From the NCBI GenBank assembly GCA_002506485.1, contig DAXQ01000074.1, positions 1 through 22,814 on the forward strand: a DNA stretch of 22,814 nt, written 5' to 3'. Positions 1 to 7,881 of this stretch are shown here, one piece after another (position 1 is the stretch's first letter; the number at the start of each line of letters is the position of its first letter). Source of the DNA: Euryarchaeota archaeon UBA136 (GTDB taxonomy: Archaea; Thermoplasmatota; Poseidoniia; MGIII; CG-Epi1). The position numbers and the translations under genes were made by a program. The notes under the pieces were generated by a model. It did no database searches, was not told the origin of the DNA, and worked only from the letters and a program-made list of their open reading frames with translations.

Positions 1-1677
1 AGTGACTCCAGTTCATCGATTACAGCCTTTGCTACAGGTTCTGGTTCTTCAGGTGATTCGGGCCCTACATCCCTAGATGTCGCCTCCAATTCACGTTCAG
101 TTTCCCTTAGCTCCAGTGTTTCTTCCTATACAATAAATCAGGGTTCATCGGGCACTGGAACCGTGACCGTTACGAATGGTGGTGTAGCATCTACATTTGC
201 AGTGATTTCAATGTCCCCTTCATTGAGTTTTGCTACCTCTGAGATAACTCTTGGAGCTACAGGAACCATTTTAGATTCAGGAGATTTGACTTTCACTATT
301 AACGCAGCAGAGTCTGGAGATTTCACATTCACGATTGCAGATGCCATTGACGGTTCTTCGGCGACTTATACAGGAACAGTTGTAGCTCGAGTATTCGATG
401 TTTCCACATTGACCAGTTCTACGGATGATTGTGGGTCTACTGGTGTTGTTTGTGAGACTGACTCAGGCGGTGGTTGGGACGGTAATGGATATACTAATTC
501 AGGTACCTGGTCAACCACAAAGACTCTGACTGATTCTAATGGGCAGTCAGGAACTGTGATATTTGATACGACTATTCCGAATGCGGCTCCAAGCGTAAGT
601 TCTCTTAGTGCCGAGAATGGAGTAGTTGCAGGCGAGGAACGAACATTCATGTTCATGGTACCGTCAGATTCAGACGGCACAATCAGCCACTTCGTCATAG
701 ACTTTGGTGACGGGAATTCTGAAACTTTCGAGGGTTCAGATATGACTGGATCTACAGTTACCTCTACACACACTTATGAGTCAGCCGGTGAGTTTTCAGT
801 TACAGCCACAGCATATGACAATTCTGGAGATTATACAACTGAAGCAGTAACAGTAAACGTAGCTGAACGCACGGTTACACTAGATGGAAGTTCTTACACT
901 TACAACCTTGTAGCTCTTGTAGGCTTCTTCGTGCTAGGTATGCTCCTAGCCGGAACAGCTTTTAAGATGCAGCAGGGTGAAATTGCAGGAGATGAAGAAA
1001 TGAACGAAAGAGACCGACAAAGATTGGAAAGCGTAGAACGCCGCATGGAGAGTCTGGCAGAGCGGGAAGAACTATTGGAGGTCTCTGCTTACGACGCATC
1101 CCGAGCGGCAACAAAGCTGGAAGAACATATTTCAGCTTTCAACGAAGTCCTGGTTCGAGCCCAGGAAATTGCAGCTGAGGAAAAGCTCCAGGAGCTTGAA
1201 GCAGCTGAAGCGGCTCGAGAGAAGGAAGAGGAGCAGATGCAGCTTGATCTGGAGGACCCGGATATCGAAATGGTAGCCGAGAGATTCCACGATTCTTTAG
1301 GCCGACTGGTCAAAGCTCGCGATGAACTGTCCAAGATAGAAGAGCAATTGGCTCATATATTGAAGATGGAGCGTGACGAGCAGTTGGAGAAACTGACATC
1401 GATGACCGAGTCATATGAGAGCACTAAGCGTAAGATTGATGCTCTTCAGTCTACCAAGGAAGCTAGGGACGCTACTGCCGATGAGAGTAGTATCATGAAT
1501 TTGTTGAGTGCAGCTGCATCTGGTGCAGGCGCAGCCGACTTCGGTGGCTTCGACGACCTTGGTGACAGTGATGAATACGAGGTCGAGATATATGAGGATG
1601 AAGATGGTTCATTCTATTACATTGACCCTGACACAGGGGAGGAAATACCCTGTGACGAAGACGGCAACGCTCTCTGA
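1..1677 (+). CDS. Partial membrane-anchored surface protein: Ig-like/PKD ectodomain, one TM helix, coiled-coil cytoplasmic tail
   Basis: The frame is open from base 1 to the TGA at 1675-1677, so the gene is cut at its 5' end; an internal GTG at 163 is not a credible start because Ser/Thr-rich β-type sequence continues upstream of it. About 558 residues are visible. Codons 1-195 are Ser/Thr/Gly-rich with Ig-like character. Codons 196-289 look like a PKD domain (SDSDGTISHFVIDFGDG, then HTYESAGEFSVTATAYD). Codons 301-322 form one hydrophobic membrane helix. Codons 328-500 are a long charged coiled coil rich in E, R, K and L. The end is very acidic and contains DEDGSFYYIDPDTGEEI. By topology the Ig/PKD part is outside and the coiled coil inside. 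The role is unknown; adhesion or a surface-to-cytoplasm link is inference. Confidence 0.85.
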   Translation, partial: SDSSSSITAFATGSGSSGDSGPTSLDVASNSRSVSLSSSVSSYTINQGSSGTGTVTVTNGGVASTFAVISMSPSLSFATSEITLGATGTILDSGDLTFTINAAESGDFTFTIADAIDGSSATYTGTVVARVFDVSTLTSSTDDCGSTGVVCETDSGGGWDGNGYTNSGTWSTTKTLTDSNGQSGTVIFDTTIPNAAPSVSSLSAENGVVAGEERTFMFMVPSDSDGTISHFVIDFGDGNSETFEGSDMTGSTVTSTHTYESAGEFSVTATAYDNSGDYTTEAVTVNVAERTVTLDGSSYTYNLVALVGFFVLGMLLAGTAFKMQQGEIAGDEEMNERDRQRLESVERRMESLAEREELLEVSAYDASRAATKLEEHISAFNEVLVRAQEIAAEEKLQELEAAEAAREKEEEQMQLDLEDPDIEMVAERFHDSLGRLVKARDELSKIEEQLAHILKMERDEQLEKLTSMTESYESTKRKIDALQSTKEARDATADESSIMNLLSAAASGAGAADFGGFDDLGDSDEYEVEIYEDEDGSFYYIDPDTGEEIPCDEDGNAL

Positions 1678-1691
1678 AGATTTAGTCAGAG

Positions 1692-1698
1692 AATTAAG
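1692..1698 (+). promoter_or_regulatory. Possible TATA box for the mptE-like gene
   Basis: AATTAAG is centred 28 bases upstream of the TTG start at 1723 in a 45-base gap. The spacing suits an archaeal TATA box with a leaderless transcript, but the match to the archaeal consensus is only moderate. Confidence 0.35.
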
Positions 1699-1722
1699 TT
1701 CGTCACAAGCTTTGGTGTAGTC

Positions 1723-2364
1723 TTGGCTTTCGATATTGAATGGTGGTGGGATTTTCAAGATAGAATAGAGGATCAATTTGGTTTTTCGCGCATTCGTGAA
1801 GACGTTGCGTCTCGCTTTGCATCCCGTATCTTTACACAGGAAAGCGACATATCCGTTCATGTCAAGGATAGGGATCTGGTAATAGTGGGCGCCGGCATAA
1901 ACTCATTCACGGACATCCCGGAATCAGAGTTGCTGGTTGCAGATGGTGCACTTAGAGCCTGCTTGGAAAGAGGAACGATACCGGAGTTCATTGTTACGGA
2001 TCTTGACGGTTACATTTCAGACCTAATCTGGGCCTCTGAGAATGGTTCTAAGGTCATTGTACACAGCCATGGTGACAACTTGGAGGCCTTGTATAGATAT
2101 TCCTCATCTATACGGCCAATATGTGTCACATCTACCTATCCCTCTACAGGCACTTCTTGTTGGGGAGGTTTTACAGATGGAGACCGTGCATTGATGATGT
2201 TACTTTCATTAGGCTGCAAGTCGGTACAGTTAATTGGATTTGATTTCTCTAAGATTGGAGATTATTCAGGTAAATACAGCCCAAGAAAACTGGAGAAATT
2301 GGCGTGGGCCAAAAAAATAGTAACTGAATGCATGCAGAGGTCCAGCTCAGTCTCTTTTGCTTAA
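1723..2364 (+). CDS. mptE: MptE-like 6-hydroxymethyl-7,8-dihydropterin pyrophosphokinase (DUF115 family)
   Basis: The 213-residue product matches the archaeal MptE family, which transfers pyrophosphate from ATP to 6-hydroxymethyl-7,8-dihydropterin in folate/methanopterin-type cofactor synthesis in the cytosol. Visible family motifs are DLVIVGAG (51-58), VADG (72-75), VTDLDG (91-96), HSHGDN (114-119), GGFTDGDRA (148-156) and GFDF (172-175); the acidic ones probably bind metal and nucleotide. The length is near the family norm. The start is a TTG, the only good choice: a GTG at 1715 is followed at once by TAG, and the TTG has a TATA-like box at the right distance. The stop codon overlaps that of the convergent ABC gene by two bases. 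No other pterin gene is adjacent, so the call rests on motifs. Confidence 0.82.
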   Translation: MAFDIEWWWDFQDRIEDQFGFSRIREDVASRFASRIFTQESDISVHVKDRDLVIVGAGINSFTDIPESELLVADGALRACLERGTIPEFIVTDLDGYISDLIWASENGSKVIVHSHGDNLEALYRYSSSIRPICVTSTYPSTGTSCWGGFTDGDRALMMLLSLGCKSVQLIGFDFSKIGDYSGKYSPRKLEKLAWAKKIVTECMQRSSSVSFA

Positions 2365-3083
2365 TCAGAGACTCCTATCAACCTGATGAATGCATCTTCC
2401 AGGTTGTTTGCCCCGGTACTCATTCGAATCTCATTTACAGTTCCGATGGCTAGCAGTTTTCCCTGGTCGATTATACCTACCTTAGTACAAAGACTTTCAG
2501 CCATTTCAATGATATGGGTAGAAAGTAGAACGGTACGACCATTTGCAGCTAGATTCTTTATCCAATCTTTCAATTGTTTGGTGTATCGAGGGTCCAGACC
2601 GCTTGCCGGTTCATCCAGAAGAACTATTTCGGGATCATGTATCAGGGTCATTGCGATTGCAAGTTTCTGTTTCATTCCTTTCGAATAAGTTCCCACTTCA
2701 TGATGTATCTGTTCCCCTAGTCCTAGTGAACTGGCATAGTATTTGATTCTCTGCTGTATCAATTTGTTTGAAAGCTTTCGAAGTTTACCAATTAGTTCTA
2801 GAGTCTCAGCCCCTGTTAACCGGTCGTAGATTAGAGGATTCTCTGGAAGATAGCCCATCATTGATTTAGCCTTCAAAGGCGTTTTCTTGAGATCCACCCC
2901 TCCAATCCGGACAGCCCCTCTGGTCGGTTTCAAGAGCCCACACATCATCTTGATAGTGGTTGATTTCCCGGCTCCATTTGTTCCCAGCAATCCAAAAACC
3001 TCGCCAGCCTCTACTTCGAAGGAAATATCCTTGGCCGCAGGCCTATTTCCATAGTACTTTGTCAAGCCATTAACCTGAATCAT
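2361..3083 (-). CDS. ABC transporter ATP-binding protein (ABC-2 / drug-export type)
   Basis: This is a 240-residue nucleotide-binding subunit that would power an integral membrane permease by ATP hydrolysis. Walker A is GTNGAGKST (34-42), the signature is YSKGMKQK (133-140), and Walker B is IVLLDEP (153-159) with catalytic E158, followed by the D-loop SGLD and the switch His in LLSTH (H190). The Q-loop position reads YLPENP, with Glu where many families have Gln; this is common in ABC-2 ATPases of the CcmA/NatA/DrrA type. No permease gene is beside it: the upstream neighbour is a divergent Toprim gene and the downstream one is convergent mptE. The partner is therefore elsewhere and the substrate cannot be told. 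Confidence 0.9.
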   Translation of the reverse strand: MIQVNGLTKYYGNRPAAKDISFEVEAGEVFGLLGTNGAGKSTTIKMMCGLLKPTRGAVRIGGVDLKKTPLKAKSMMGYLPENPLIYDRLTGAETLELIGKLRKLSNKLIQQRIKYYASSLGLGEQIHHEVGTYSKGMKQKLAIAMTLIHDPEIVLLDEPASGLDPRYTKQLKDWIKNLAANGRTVLLSTHIIEMAESLCTKVGIIDQGKLLAIGTVNEIRMSTGANNLEDAFIRLIGVSD

Positions 3084-3167
3084 TAATCACTGACAGATAG
3101 TCTAACTTAAGACCCCATGTTCATTATAGTCCGGATCCAAACCTGAGTCAAGTCTTGGTTCTAGATA

Positions 3168-3581
3168 ATGAAATCAAACCGAAATAACAGTTCTCAGATT
3201 CGTCTTGATGCCTTCAATAGAATATTAGATTCCCTCAATGATCAGGATTCACCGGTTGTTGTTGAGGGCCATAGTGATACATTGGCTCTTAGAAGCCTAG
3301 GATATCATGGTGAGGTAATCGAATTAAATGATGGTAAATCCGTACTCTCAACGGTCGAAAAATTAGCACAGAAATTAGGGACCTCGGGAATCTTTGTGAT
3401 AATGACCGATTGGGATAGAACTGGAGGTCGTTTGGCCAAGCAGTTAAAGGAATATGGTGAATCTAGTGATTTGGTTCCAAATTTGCGTATAAGGCGTGAT
3501 TTATCGGTAATTTGTTCTAAGGATATAACCTGTATTGAGGAATTACCAACGATGATCAAATCTCTCCTGAAGCAGCTATAA
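3168..3581 (+). CDS. Small stand-alone Toprim-domain protein (archaeal UPF0292-type)
   Basis: The 137-residue product is almost entirely one Toprim domain. The N-terminal acidic motif is VVVEGHSD (E33) and the DxD motif is MTDWDRTGG (D81, D83); these residues bind Mg2+ in topoisomerases, DnaG primase and RNase M5. The order of elements, EG motif then an LNDGKS-like segment then DWDxxG, resembles archaeal small Toprim proteins of unknown function that are related to the RNase M5/DnaG Toprim. No zinc-binding or helicase-binding domain is attached. The gene lies 37 bases upstream of an aminotransferase gene that has its own TATA-like box. A nuclease or primase-like activity is a family-level inference. 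Confidence 0.75.
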   Translation: MKSNRNNSSQIRLDAFNRILDSLNDQDSPVVVEGHSDTLALRSLGYHGEVIELNDGKSVLSTVEKLAQKLGTSGIFVIMTDWDRTGGRLAKQLKEYGESSDLVPNLRIRRDLSVICSKDITCIEELPTMIKSLLKQL

Positions 3582-3590
3582 GCCATAGCG

Positions 3591-3597
3591 TTAATAA
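3591..3597 (+). promoter_or_regulatory. Possible TATA box for the aminotransferase gene
   Basis: TTAATAA lies in the 37-base gap, centred 25 bases upstream of the ATG at 3619, with no Shine-Dalgarno sequence between. This fits a leaderless transcript starting at or very near that ATG and argues against the internal ATG at 3661. Confidence 0.4.
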
Positions 3598-3618
3598 GCT
3601 GTATTTTATCTTCGAGTA

Positions 3619-5148
3619 ATGCTTGGGAATCAGGACAAGGAAAGCGGATTGGAACAAGACATGAGCAGTGGTTATCTTTCCAAGTTGGAGAATATTCGAA
3701 GCAATAGTGGAGATGCAGAGACAATTGGACTTTTAGATTCGGAAATATCAAAATTTGTTGAAATAGATACCAAATTACAAAGTGCAATCGTTGAAGCCCA
3801 TTCATACCATTTACAGCTTCAGGACGAAGTAGGAATAGATAAATTAATGATGGATGAGAAATCATTAGTTGAGGAGCTTCAGCAAGGTATTGTTAATTTC
3901 TATGCATCAGCTACTGTGAATCAATACATTGCAATTGCTGGTAGAGGGCCTTGGATTGTTACTTCACACGGGGCGGTTCTACATGATAATGGAGGTTATG
4001 GAATGTTGGGCGTAGGTCATGGTCCTGAGGCCGTAATTGATTCGATGAGTCAAAATTGGGTTATGGCTAATGTGATGACGCCATCTTTTTCTCAGAAGCG
4101 ACTAGTTGATAGATTACGTAAGGAGATAGGCCACACACGTGGTAGTTGTCCATTTCCCAAATTTATTTGCATGAACAGTGGTTCAGAATCTGTAACGGTT
4201 GGTCTTAGGATAGCAGATGTGAATTCAAATATTCTAACATCTTTGGGTGGAAAGCATCAGGGAAAGAAAATCAAGTTGCTTTCGATTGAGGAGAGTTTTC
4301 ACGGGCGTACGGATAGACCTGCTCAGATGTCACATTCATGTAAGAACGAATACGACAAAAATCTTGCATCATTTAGGGACAGAGATAATCTGATACTAGT
4401 GCCTATGAACGATGTGCAAGCTCTCAGGACAGCCTTTGCAGAAGCTGAGGCAGGCAATACTTTTATTGAATTAATGGCAATAGAGCCTGTTCAGGGCGAA
4501 GGAAATCCGGGAAAATGTATTGATAGAGGTTTTTACGATGAAGCACGAAAGTTAACCAAGGATCACGGTTCTTTATTGCTTGTAGATTCAATACAGGCTG
4601 GTTTTAGAGGACAGGGATGTCTTTCGGTCATAGATTATGACGGATTCCAAGATTGTGAAGAACCAGATCTGGAAACTTGGTCTAAGGCAATGAATGCTGG
4701 ACAATACCCACTTTCAGTATTAGGAATGAATTCTAGGGCCTCTGAACTCTATGTTACAGGCATATATGGAAATACGATGACAACAAACCCAAGGGCTCTA
4801 GAAACAGCTATCACAGTTTTAGATGGAATCACTCCTGCGTTACGTCAGAATATAAGAGATAGGGGTAAAGAGCTTGTTGACAAGTTAGGGCACCTTGCGT
4901 CTGAATTTCCAGATTGCATAACAAAGATACAGGGTACAGGTCTATTGTGCAGTGCAGAGTTTGCACTAGATTTACCAGTAGTAGGTTTTGATGGAATAGA
5001 GCCCTGGTGCCGTCGCCGTGGTCTCGGTGTTATTCATGGAGGCAAGAATGCTTTACGTTTTACTCCTCACTTTAATATCACCTCAGAAGAGATAGACTTG
5101 ATAATTTTGATTGTGCGCGAGGCCATTATAGCTTTTACCAGTAATTGA
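3619..5148 (+). CDS. Class III PLP-dependent aminotransferase with N-terminal helical extension
   Basis: The 509-residue product has a class III aminotransferase core from about residue 105. PLP landmarks are GSES (phosphate-binding segment, usually GSEA), SFHGRT (stacking region), the ring-nitrogen aspartate D323 in LLVDSIQAGFRGQG, and the probable Schiff-base lysine K356 in TWSKAMNAGQYPLSV. The carboxyl-side RFTPHFNITSEEID matches the usual R-x-x-P-x-x-x-I-T-x-E-E-I-D end. Odd points are the DSIQAG sequence where most relatives have DE(V/I)QTG, and about 100 residues of mostly helical sequence before the core, which ornithine, acetylornithine and 4-aminobutyrate enzymes lack. The substrate cannot be assigned. 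The gene is convergent with the histidine ammonia-lyase gene, separated by 7 bases, so shared function is not implied. Confidence 0.85.
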   Translation: MLGNQDKESGLEQDMSSGYLSKLENIRSNSGDAETIGLLDSEISKFVEIDTKLQSAIVEAHSYHLQLQDEVGIDKLMMDEKSLVEELQQGIVNFYASATVNQYIAIAGRGPWIVTSHGAVLHDNGGYGMLGVGHGPEAVIDSMSQNWVMANVMTPSFSQKRLVDRLRKEIGHTRGSCPFPKFICMNSGSESVTVGLRIADVNSNILTSLGGKHQGKKIKLLSIEESFHGRTDRPAQMSHSCKNEYDKNLASFRDRDNLILVPMNDVQALRTAFAEAEAGNTFIELMAIEPVQGEGNPGKCIDRGFYDEARKLTKDHGSLLLVDSIQAGFRGQGCLSVIDYDGFQDCEEPDLETWSKAMNAGQYPLSVLGMNSRASELYVTGIYGNTMTTNPRALETAITVLDGITPALRQNIRDRGKELVDKLGHLASEFPDCITKIQGTGLLCSAEFALDLPVVGFDGIEPWCRRRGLGVIHGGKNALRFTPHFNITSEEIDLIILIVREAIIAFTSN

Positions 5149-5155
5149 TTTTGAC

Positions 5156-6679
5156 TTAGTTCAGTTCCTTTCCCAGTACGTTTTCAACCGCATCTATTAT
5201 TTCATCGGTCTTAAGCAATTCAACCATTCTGTTATTATCCTTGTATAGAGGCCTATCATCATCTAGGAAATCAACGTATTTTCTTACTACTTTATGCGCA
5301 GCTGAGGTTCCTTTTCCCATGTTCTTTCCCCTTAGGTCTAGTGCTTGAGCGGCTGCCATCATCTCAATAGCTAGAACACCGTAACAATTGTCCAGTATCT
5401 TCTTAACTTTTTGGCTTGTTGTCAGTCCCATTGAGACAAAATCCTCTTGATCCGCAGCTGCAGGTATTGATTGGTTAGCGGCAGGATGAGAGAGTATTCT
5501 TGTTTCAGCAATAAGCGCATCAGCGGTGTATTGTGCCAACATCATCCCCGAGTTCAAACCTGGTTTTTTTGTCAGAAATGGAGGCAATCCCACAGACAGG
5601 GCAGGGTTTGTCAAGCGATTCATTCTCCTTTCTGAGATTACAGCCACCATACTTAGTCCAGTTCCTATCATTTCCATTGGAAGTGCTACCGGTGTGCCTT
5701 GAAAATTTGCTCCAGTCAAGACCTCTTTTTCATCGGTCAGGAATATTGGATTATCTCCAACTCCATTTAATTCGGTCTCAACTTGCCTGATTGCAAATTC
5801 TACCGCATCCCTTAGTGTTCCAGCCACCTGAGGGGTCGAACGCATTGAATATGCGTCTTGGACTTTTTTCTTCCCGCTGAATAGTATCTCCGAATCAGTA
5901 GTAATTAAATTCAGGTTCTCAGAAACCTTTTGGGCCCCTTGAAAACCACGCAACACGTGAATTCTCTTGTCATACGGTTTCATGTTGGCCATTAATGCCT
6001 CTAAAGTCATAGCAGCCGTAATATCATGTAATTTAATCCATTTTTGGGAATCATGAAGAATTATTGCAGCTAATGCGGTCAGTACATTGCTACCATTGAT
6101 TATAGCCAATCCATCACGAGCCTCAAGTTCCAATGGTTTTAGTCCGATACTCTTCAAAGCCGCTTTTGATTCTGTTATTTTACCATTGACAAACATTTCC
6201 CCTTCTCCCATTAATGCCAGTGCGATTTGTGACATCGGTGCTAAATCGCCACAGGCCCCAACAGAACCTTTCTCACACACAACGGGTGTAAGTCCATGAT
6301 TCAATGATTCAGCAAGGTATTCAGTCACCTTTCTTCGACCCCCTGAATGGCCTTTGGAATGGACGTTAATCCGGCCACACATTGCACCCCTGACCACTTC
6401 TATTTCCATGGGTTCACCTATTCCTGCCGCATGTGAATAGACAAGCAACTTCTGAAATTCCTTGATTTGTTCCGGCGTTAATGTAACCTCTGAGAATTCA
6501 CCAATACCAGTTGTAACACCATACATCGTTTCATGGCCCTTAATTTTCTTTTCCAGCATCTTTCTACAAGACTCTATTCTTTGCCATGCCTCTTTGGTAA
6601 CTTCTACCTGATGCTTGTTTCGTGCGACATCAACTAGTTTATCGATGGTCAGTGATTCACCATCTAAAGTTACGGTCAT
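5156..6679 (-). CDS. hutH: Histidine ammonia-lyase (MIO family) with Cys in place of the MIO serine
   Basis: The product (507 residues from ATG 6679) matches histidine ammonia-lyase in length and motifs; the enzyme removes ammonia from histidine to give urocanate. Counting from this ATG, Y53, H83 (in YSHAAGIGEP) and N195 fall exactly where those active-site residues sit in the Pseudomonas enzyme; the YSMR arginine (R280), F326 in NFQGTP and E412 in QEDFVSMG follow in order. H83 and E412 favour histidine over phenylalanine or tyrosine. The MIO triad, normally Ala-Ser-Gly, reads Ala-Cys-Gly (142-144; Cys codon 6251-6253) inside an otherwise normal GSVGACGDLAP. A GTG at 6700 would add seven residues, but a TATA-like box 27 bases before ATG 6679 favours the ATG. 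No hutU, hutI or hutG is nearby. Confidence 0.9.
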   Translation of the reverse strand: MTVTLDGESLTIDKLVDVARNKHQVEVTKEAWQRIESCRKMLEKKIKGHETMYGVTTGIGEFSEVTLTPEQIKEFQKLLVYSHAAGIGEPMEIEVVRGAMCGRINVHSKGHSGGRRKVTEYLAESLNHGLTPVVCEKGSVGACGDLAPMSQIALALMGEGEMFVNGKITESKAALKSIGLKPLELEARDGLAIINGSNVLTALAAIILHDSQKWIKLHDITAAMTLEALMANMKPYDKRIHVLRGFQGAQKVSENLNLITTDSEILFSGKKKVQDAYSMRSTPQVAGTLRDAVEFAIRQVETELNGVGDNPIFLTDEKEVLTGANFQGTPVALPMEMIGTGLSMVAVISERRMNRLTNPALSVGLPPFLTKKPGLNSGMMLAQYTADALIAETRILSHPAANQSIPAAADQEDFVSMGLTTSQKVKKILDNCYGVLAIEMMAAAQALDLRGKNMGKGTSAAHKVVRKYVDFLDDDRPLYKDNNRMVELLKTDEIIDAVENVLGKELN

Positions 6680-6701
6680 TACCTTGGAGATAATTAGCAC
6701 G

Positions 6702-6710
6702 TTAAATAAA
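6702..6710 (-). promoter_or_regulatory. TATA box for hutH
   Basis: On the minus strand this reads TTTATTTAA, centred 27 bases upstream of the ATG at 6679. The spacing predicts transcription starting at that ATG, and the box overlaps the region just upstream of the alternative GTG at 6700, which makes the GTG unlikely. Confidence 0.55.
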
Positions 6711-6755
6711 CTACTGACTTGAGAATTTCTTTTTATTGCCTATTCATAGGGGCCT

Positions 6756-7880
6756 GTGTCCGACTCAACAAAGAAGCAAGCACGGGAGCTTGAACTCGAT
6801 GCCGTTTCGTATTCAAAGATAGGCCATCACTCCAAGGCTGAAAGTACCATAAAGAAAGCTCTTGAGCTTAAACCGAGAAGCAACCATCTGAACCATGAGT
6901 TAGCAAAGATTCATTTGAGATCAAAGCAATATGAAAAAGCACTAGAGATATTACTCACATTGTCAAATAAAACAAAAAATAGGAAAATTCTCTTCAAGGA
7001 TATTGGTTTGTCCTATTTTGGCATGGGTAAATTAGAAAAAGCACTAGAGGCTTCAGACGTATCCTTGAGCGAGAAACAGGATTACGTTGAAGCATTGACC
7101 CTCAAAGGCAAGTCCCTTAGGGAACTAGAGAGGTATGATGAAGCCCTAGTTGTGTTAGATAAGGCCCTCTCAAAGGATTCCAAGCACAGAGACGCCTTGT
7201 ACCAGAAGGGAAAGGTCTTGTATATCATTGGGAAAAATCGTGATGCCTTAGATTTGTTCAATGAAGTCTTAGACTTTAGGCCCAGGGATACTGAAGTACT
7301 TGCAGCTAAGGGCATGGCTCACGATCAACTTGACGAATTCAAGGAGGCCTCTGATTCTTTGAAAAGAAGTCTCAGTGTTGAGGATGAAGTCGTCTATAAT
7401 GATCGAGGCGTAGCTCTCGGCCGCCTAGGTTACAATCACAAGGCAATTGACAGTTACCGTCGTGCACTTGCATCAAATCCTAAGTATGCCGTTTGTTGGT
7501 TCAACCTTGGAAAGTCTCTTTTCAGGGTGGGTGATCTCAATGAGGCACTGAAGGCCTTCAAACGTTCCACTGAACTTAATCCCAAGAATAGGAGTGCTTG
7601 GAACAATAGAGGTGTTACTCTCCGCCAGCTAAATAAATTGGAGGAATCTCTGGATTGTTATGATCGAGCTATAAAGTTAAAGACTGACTATTCTTGGGCT
7701 TGGCATAACAAGGGCTATGTTCTTGAATTGTTAGATCGCCCGCGGGAAGCTCTAGAATGCTATGAGACAGCGTTAGAACACAAACCTGATTTTCGTGAAC
7801 ATGGTGTTGATGAATGGGATATGTTAAAGAAGGACACTCAGAAAGCAATAGATCGTATTGAGAAAGTAATAGGTGATTGA
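6756..7880 (+). CDS. TPR-repeat protein (about ten repeats)
   Basis: The 374-residue product is built of about ten consecutive 34-residue tetratricopeptide repeats from near residue 8 to the end. Typical units contain AWNNRGVTLRQLNKLEESLD and WFNLGKSLFRVGDLNEALKA. There is no signal peptide, membrane helix or catalytic domain, so a cytosolic scaffold for protein contacts is likely. The start is GTG, with a weak AGGGG three bases before it and a T-rich stretch at about -25. The gene diverges from hutH across a 76-base gap. Its end overlaps or abuts the second TPR gene, so the two are almost surely co-transcribed and may act together. The partner is not evident from the sequence. Confidence 0.88.
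   Translation: MSDSTKKQARELELDAVSYSKIGHHSKAESTIKKALELKPRSNHLNHELAKIHLRSKQYEKALEILLTLSNKTKNRKILFKDIGLSYFGMGKLEKALEASDVSLSEKQDYVEALTLKGKSLRELERYDEALVVLDKALSKDSKHRDALYQKGKVLYIIGKNRDALDLFNEVLDFRPRDTEVLAAKGMAHDQLDEFKEASDSLKRSLSVEDEVVYNDRGVALGRLGYNHKAIDSYRRALASNPKYAVCWFNLGKSLFRVGDLNEALKAFKRSTELNPKNRSAWNNRGVTLRQLNKLEESLDCYDRAIKLKTDYSWAWHNKGYVLELLDRPREALECYETALEHKPDFREHGVDEWDMLKKDTQKAIDRIEKVIGD
7871..7877 (+). promoter_or_regulatory. Ribosome binding site deciding the start of the second TPR gene
   Basis: AGGTGAT matches the archaeal anti-Shine-Dalgarno target (GGAGGTGATC) over seven bases and lies four bases before the GTG at 7882. The other in-frame GTG, at 7873, sits inside this element, so 7882 is preferred. 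Confidence 0.55.
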
Positions 7881-7881
7881 A

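Noticed and set aside
366..773. 135-codon minus-strand frame
   Set aside because: It is antisense to the Ig/PKD region; its composition mirrors the Ser/Thr-rich sense strand and no family is recognised.
163..1677. GTG at 163 as the start of the first gene
   Set aside because: The same frame is open to base 1 with continuous Ser/Thr-rich surface-protein sequence; the gene is simply cut by the window edge.
3305..3865. 186-codon minus-strand frame
   Set aside because: It lies across the Toprim and aminotransferase genes, has no domain pattern and is antisense to clear motifs.
6087..6299. 70-codon plus-strand frame across the hutH active site
   Set aside because: It is antisense to the conserved MIO region of hutH and shows no independent start signal.
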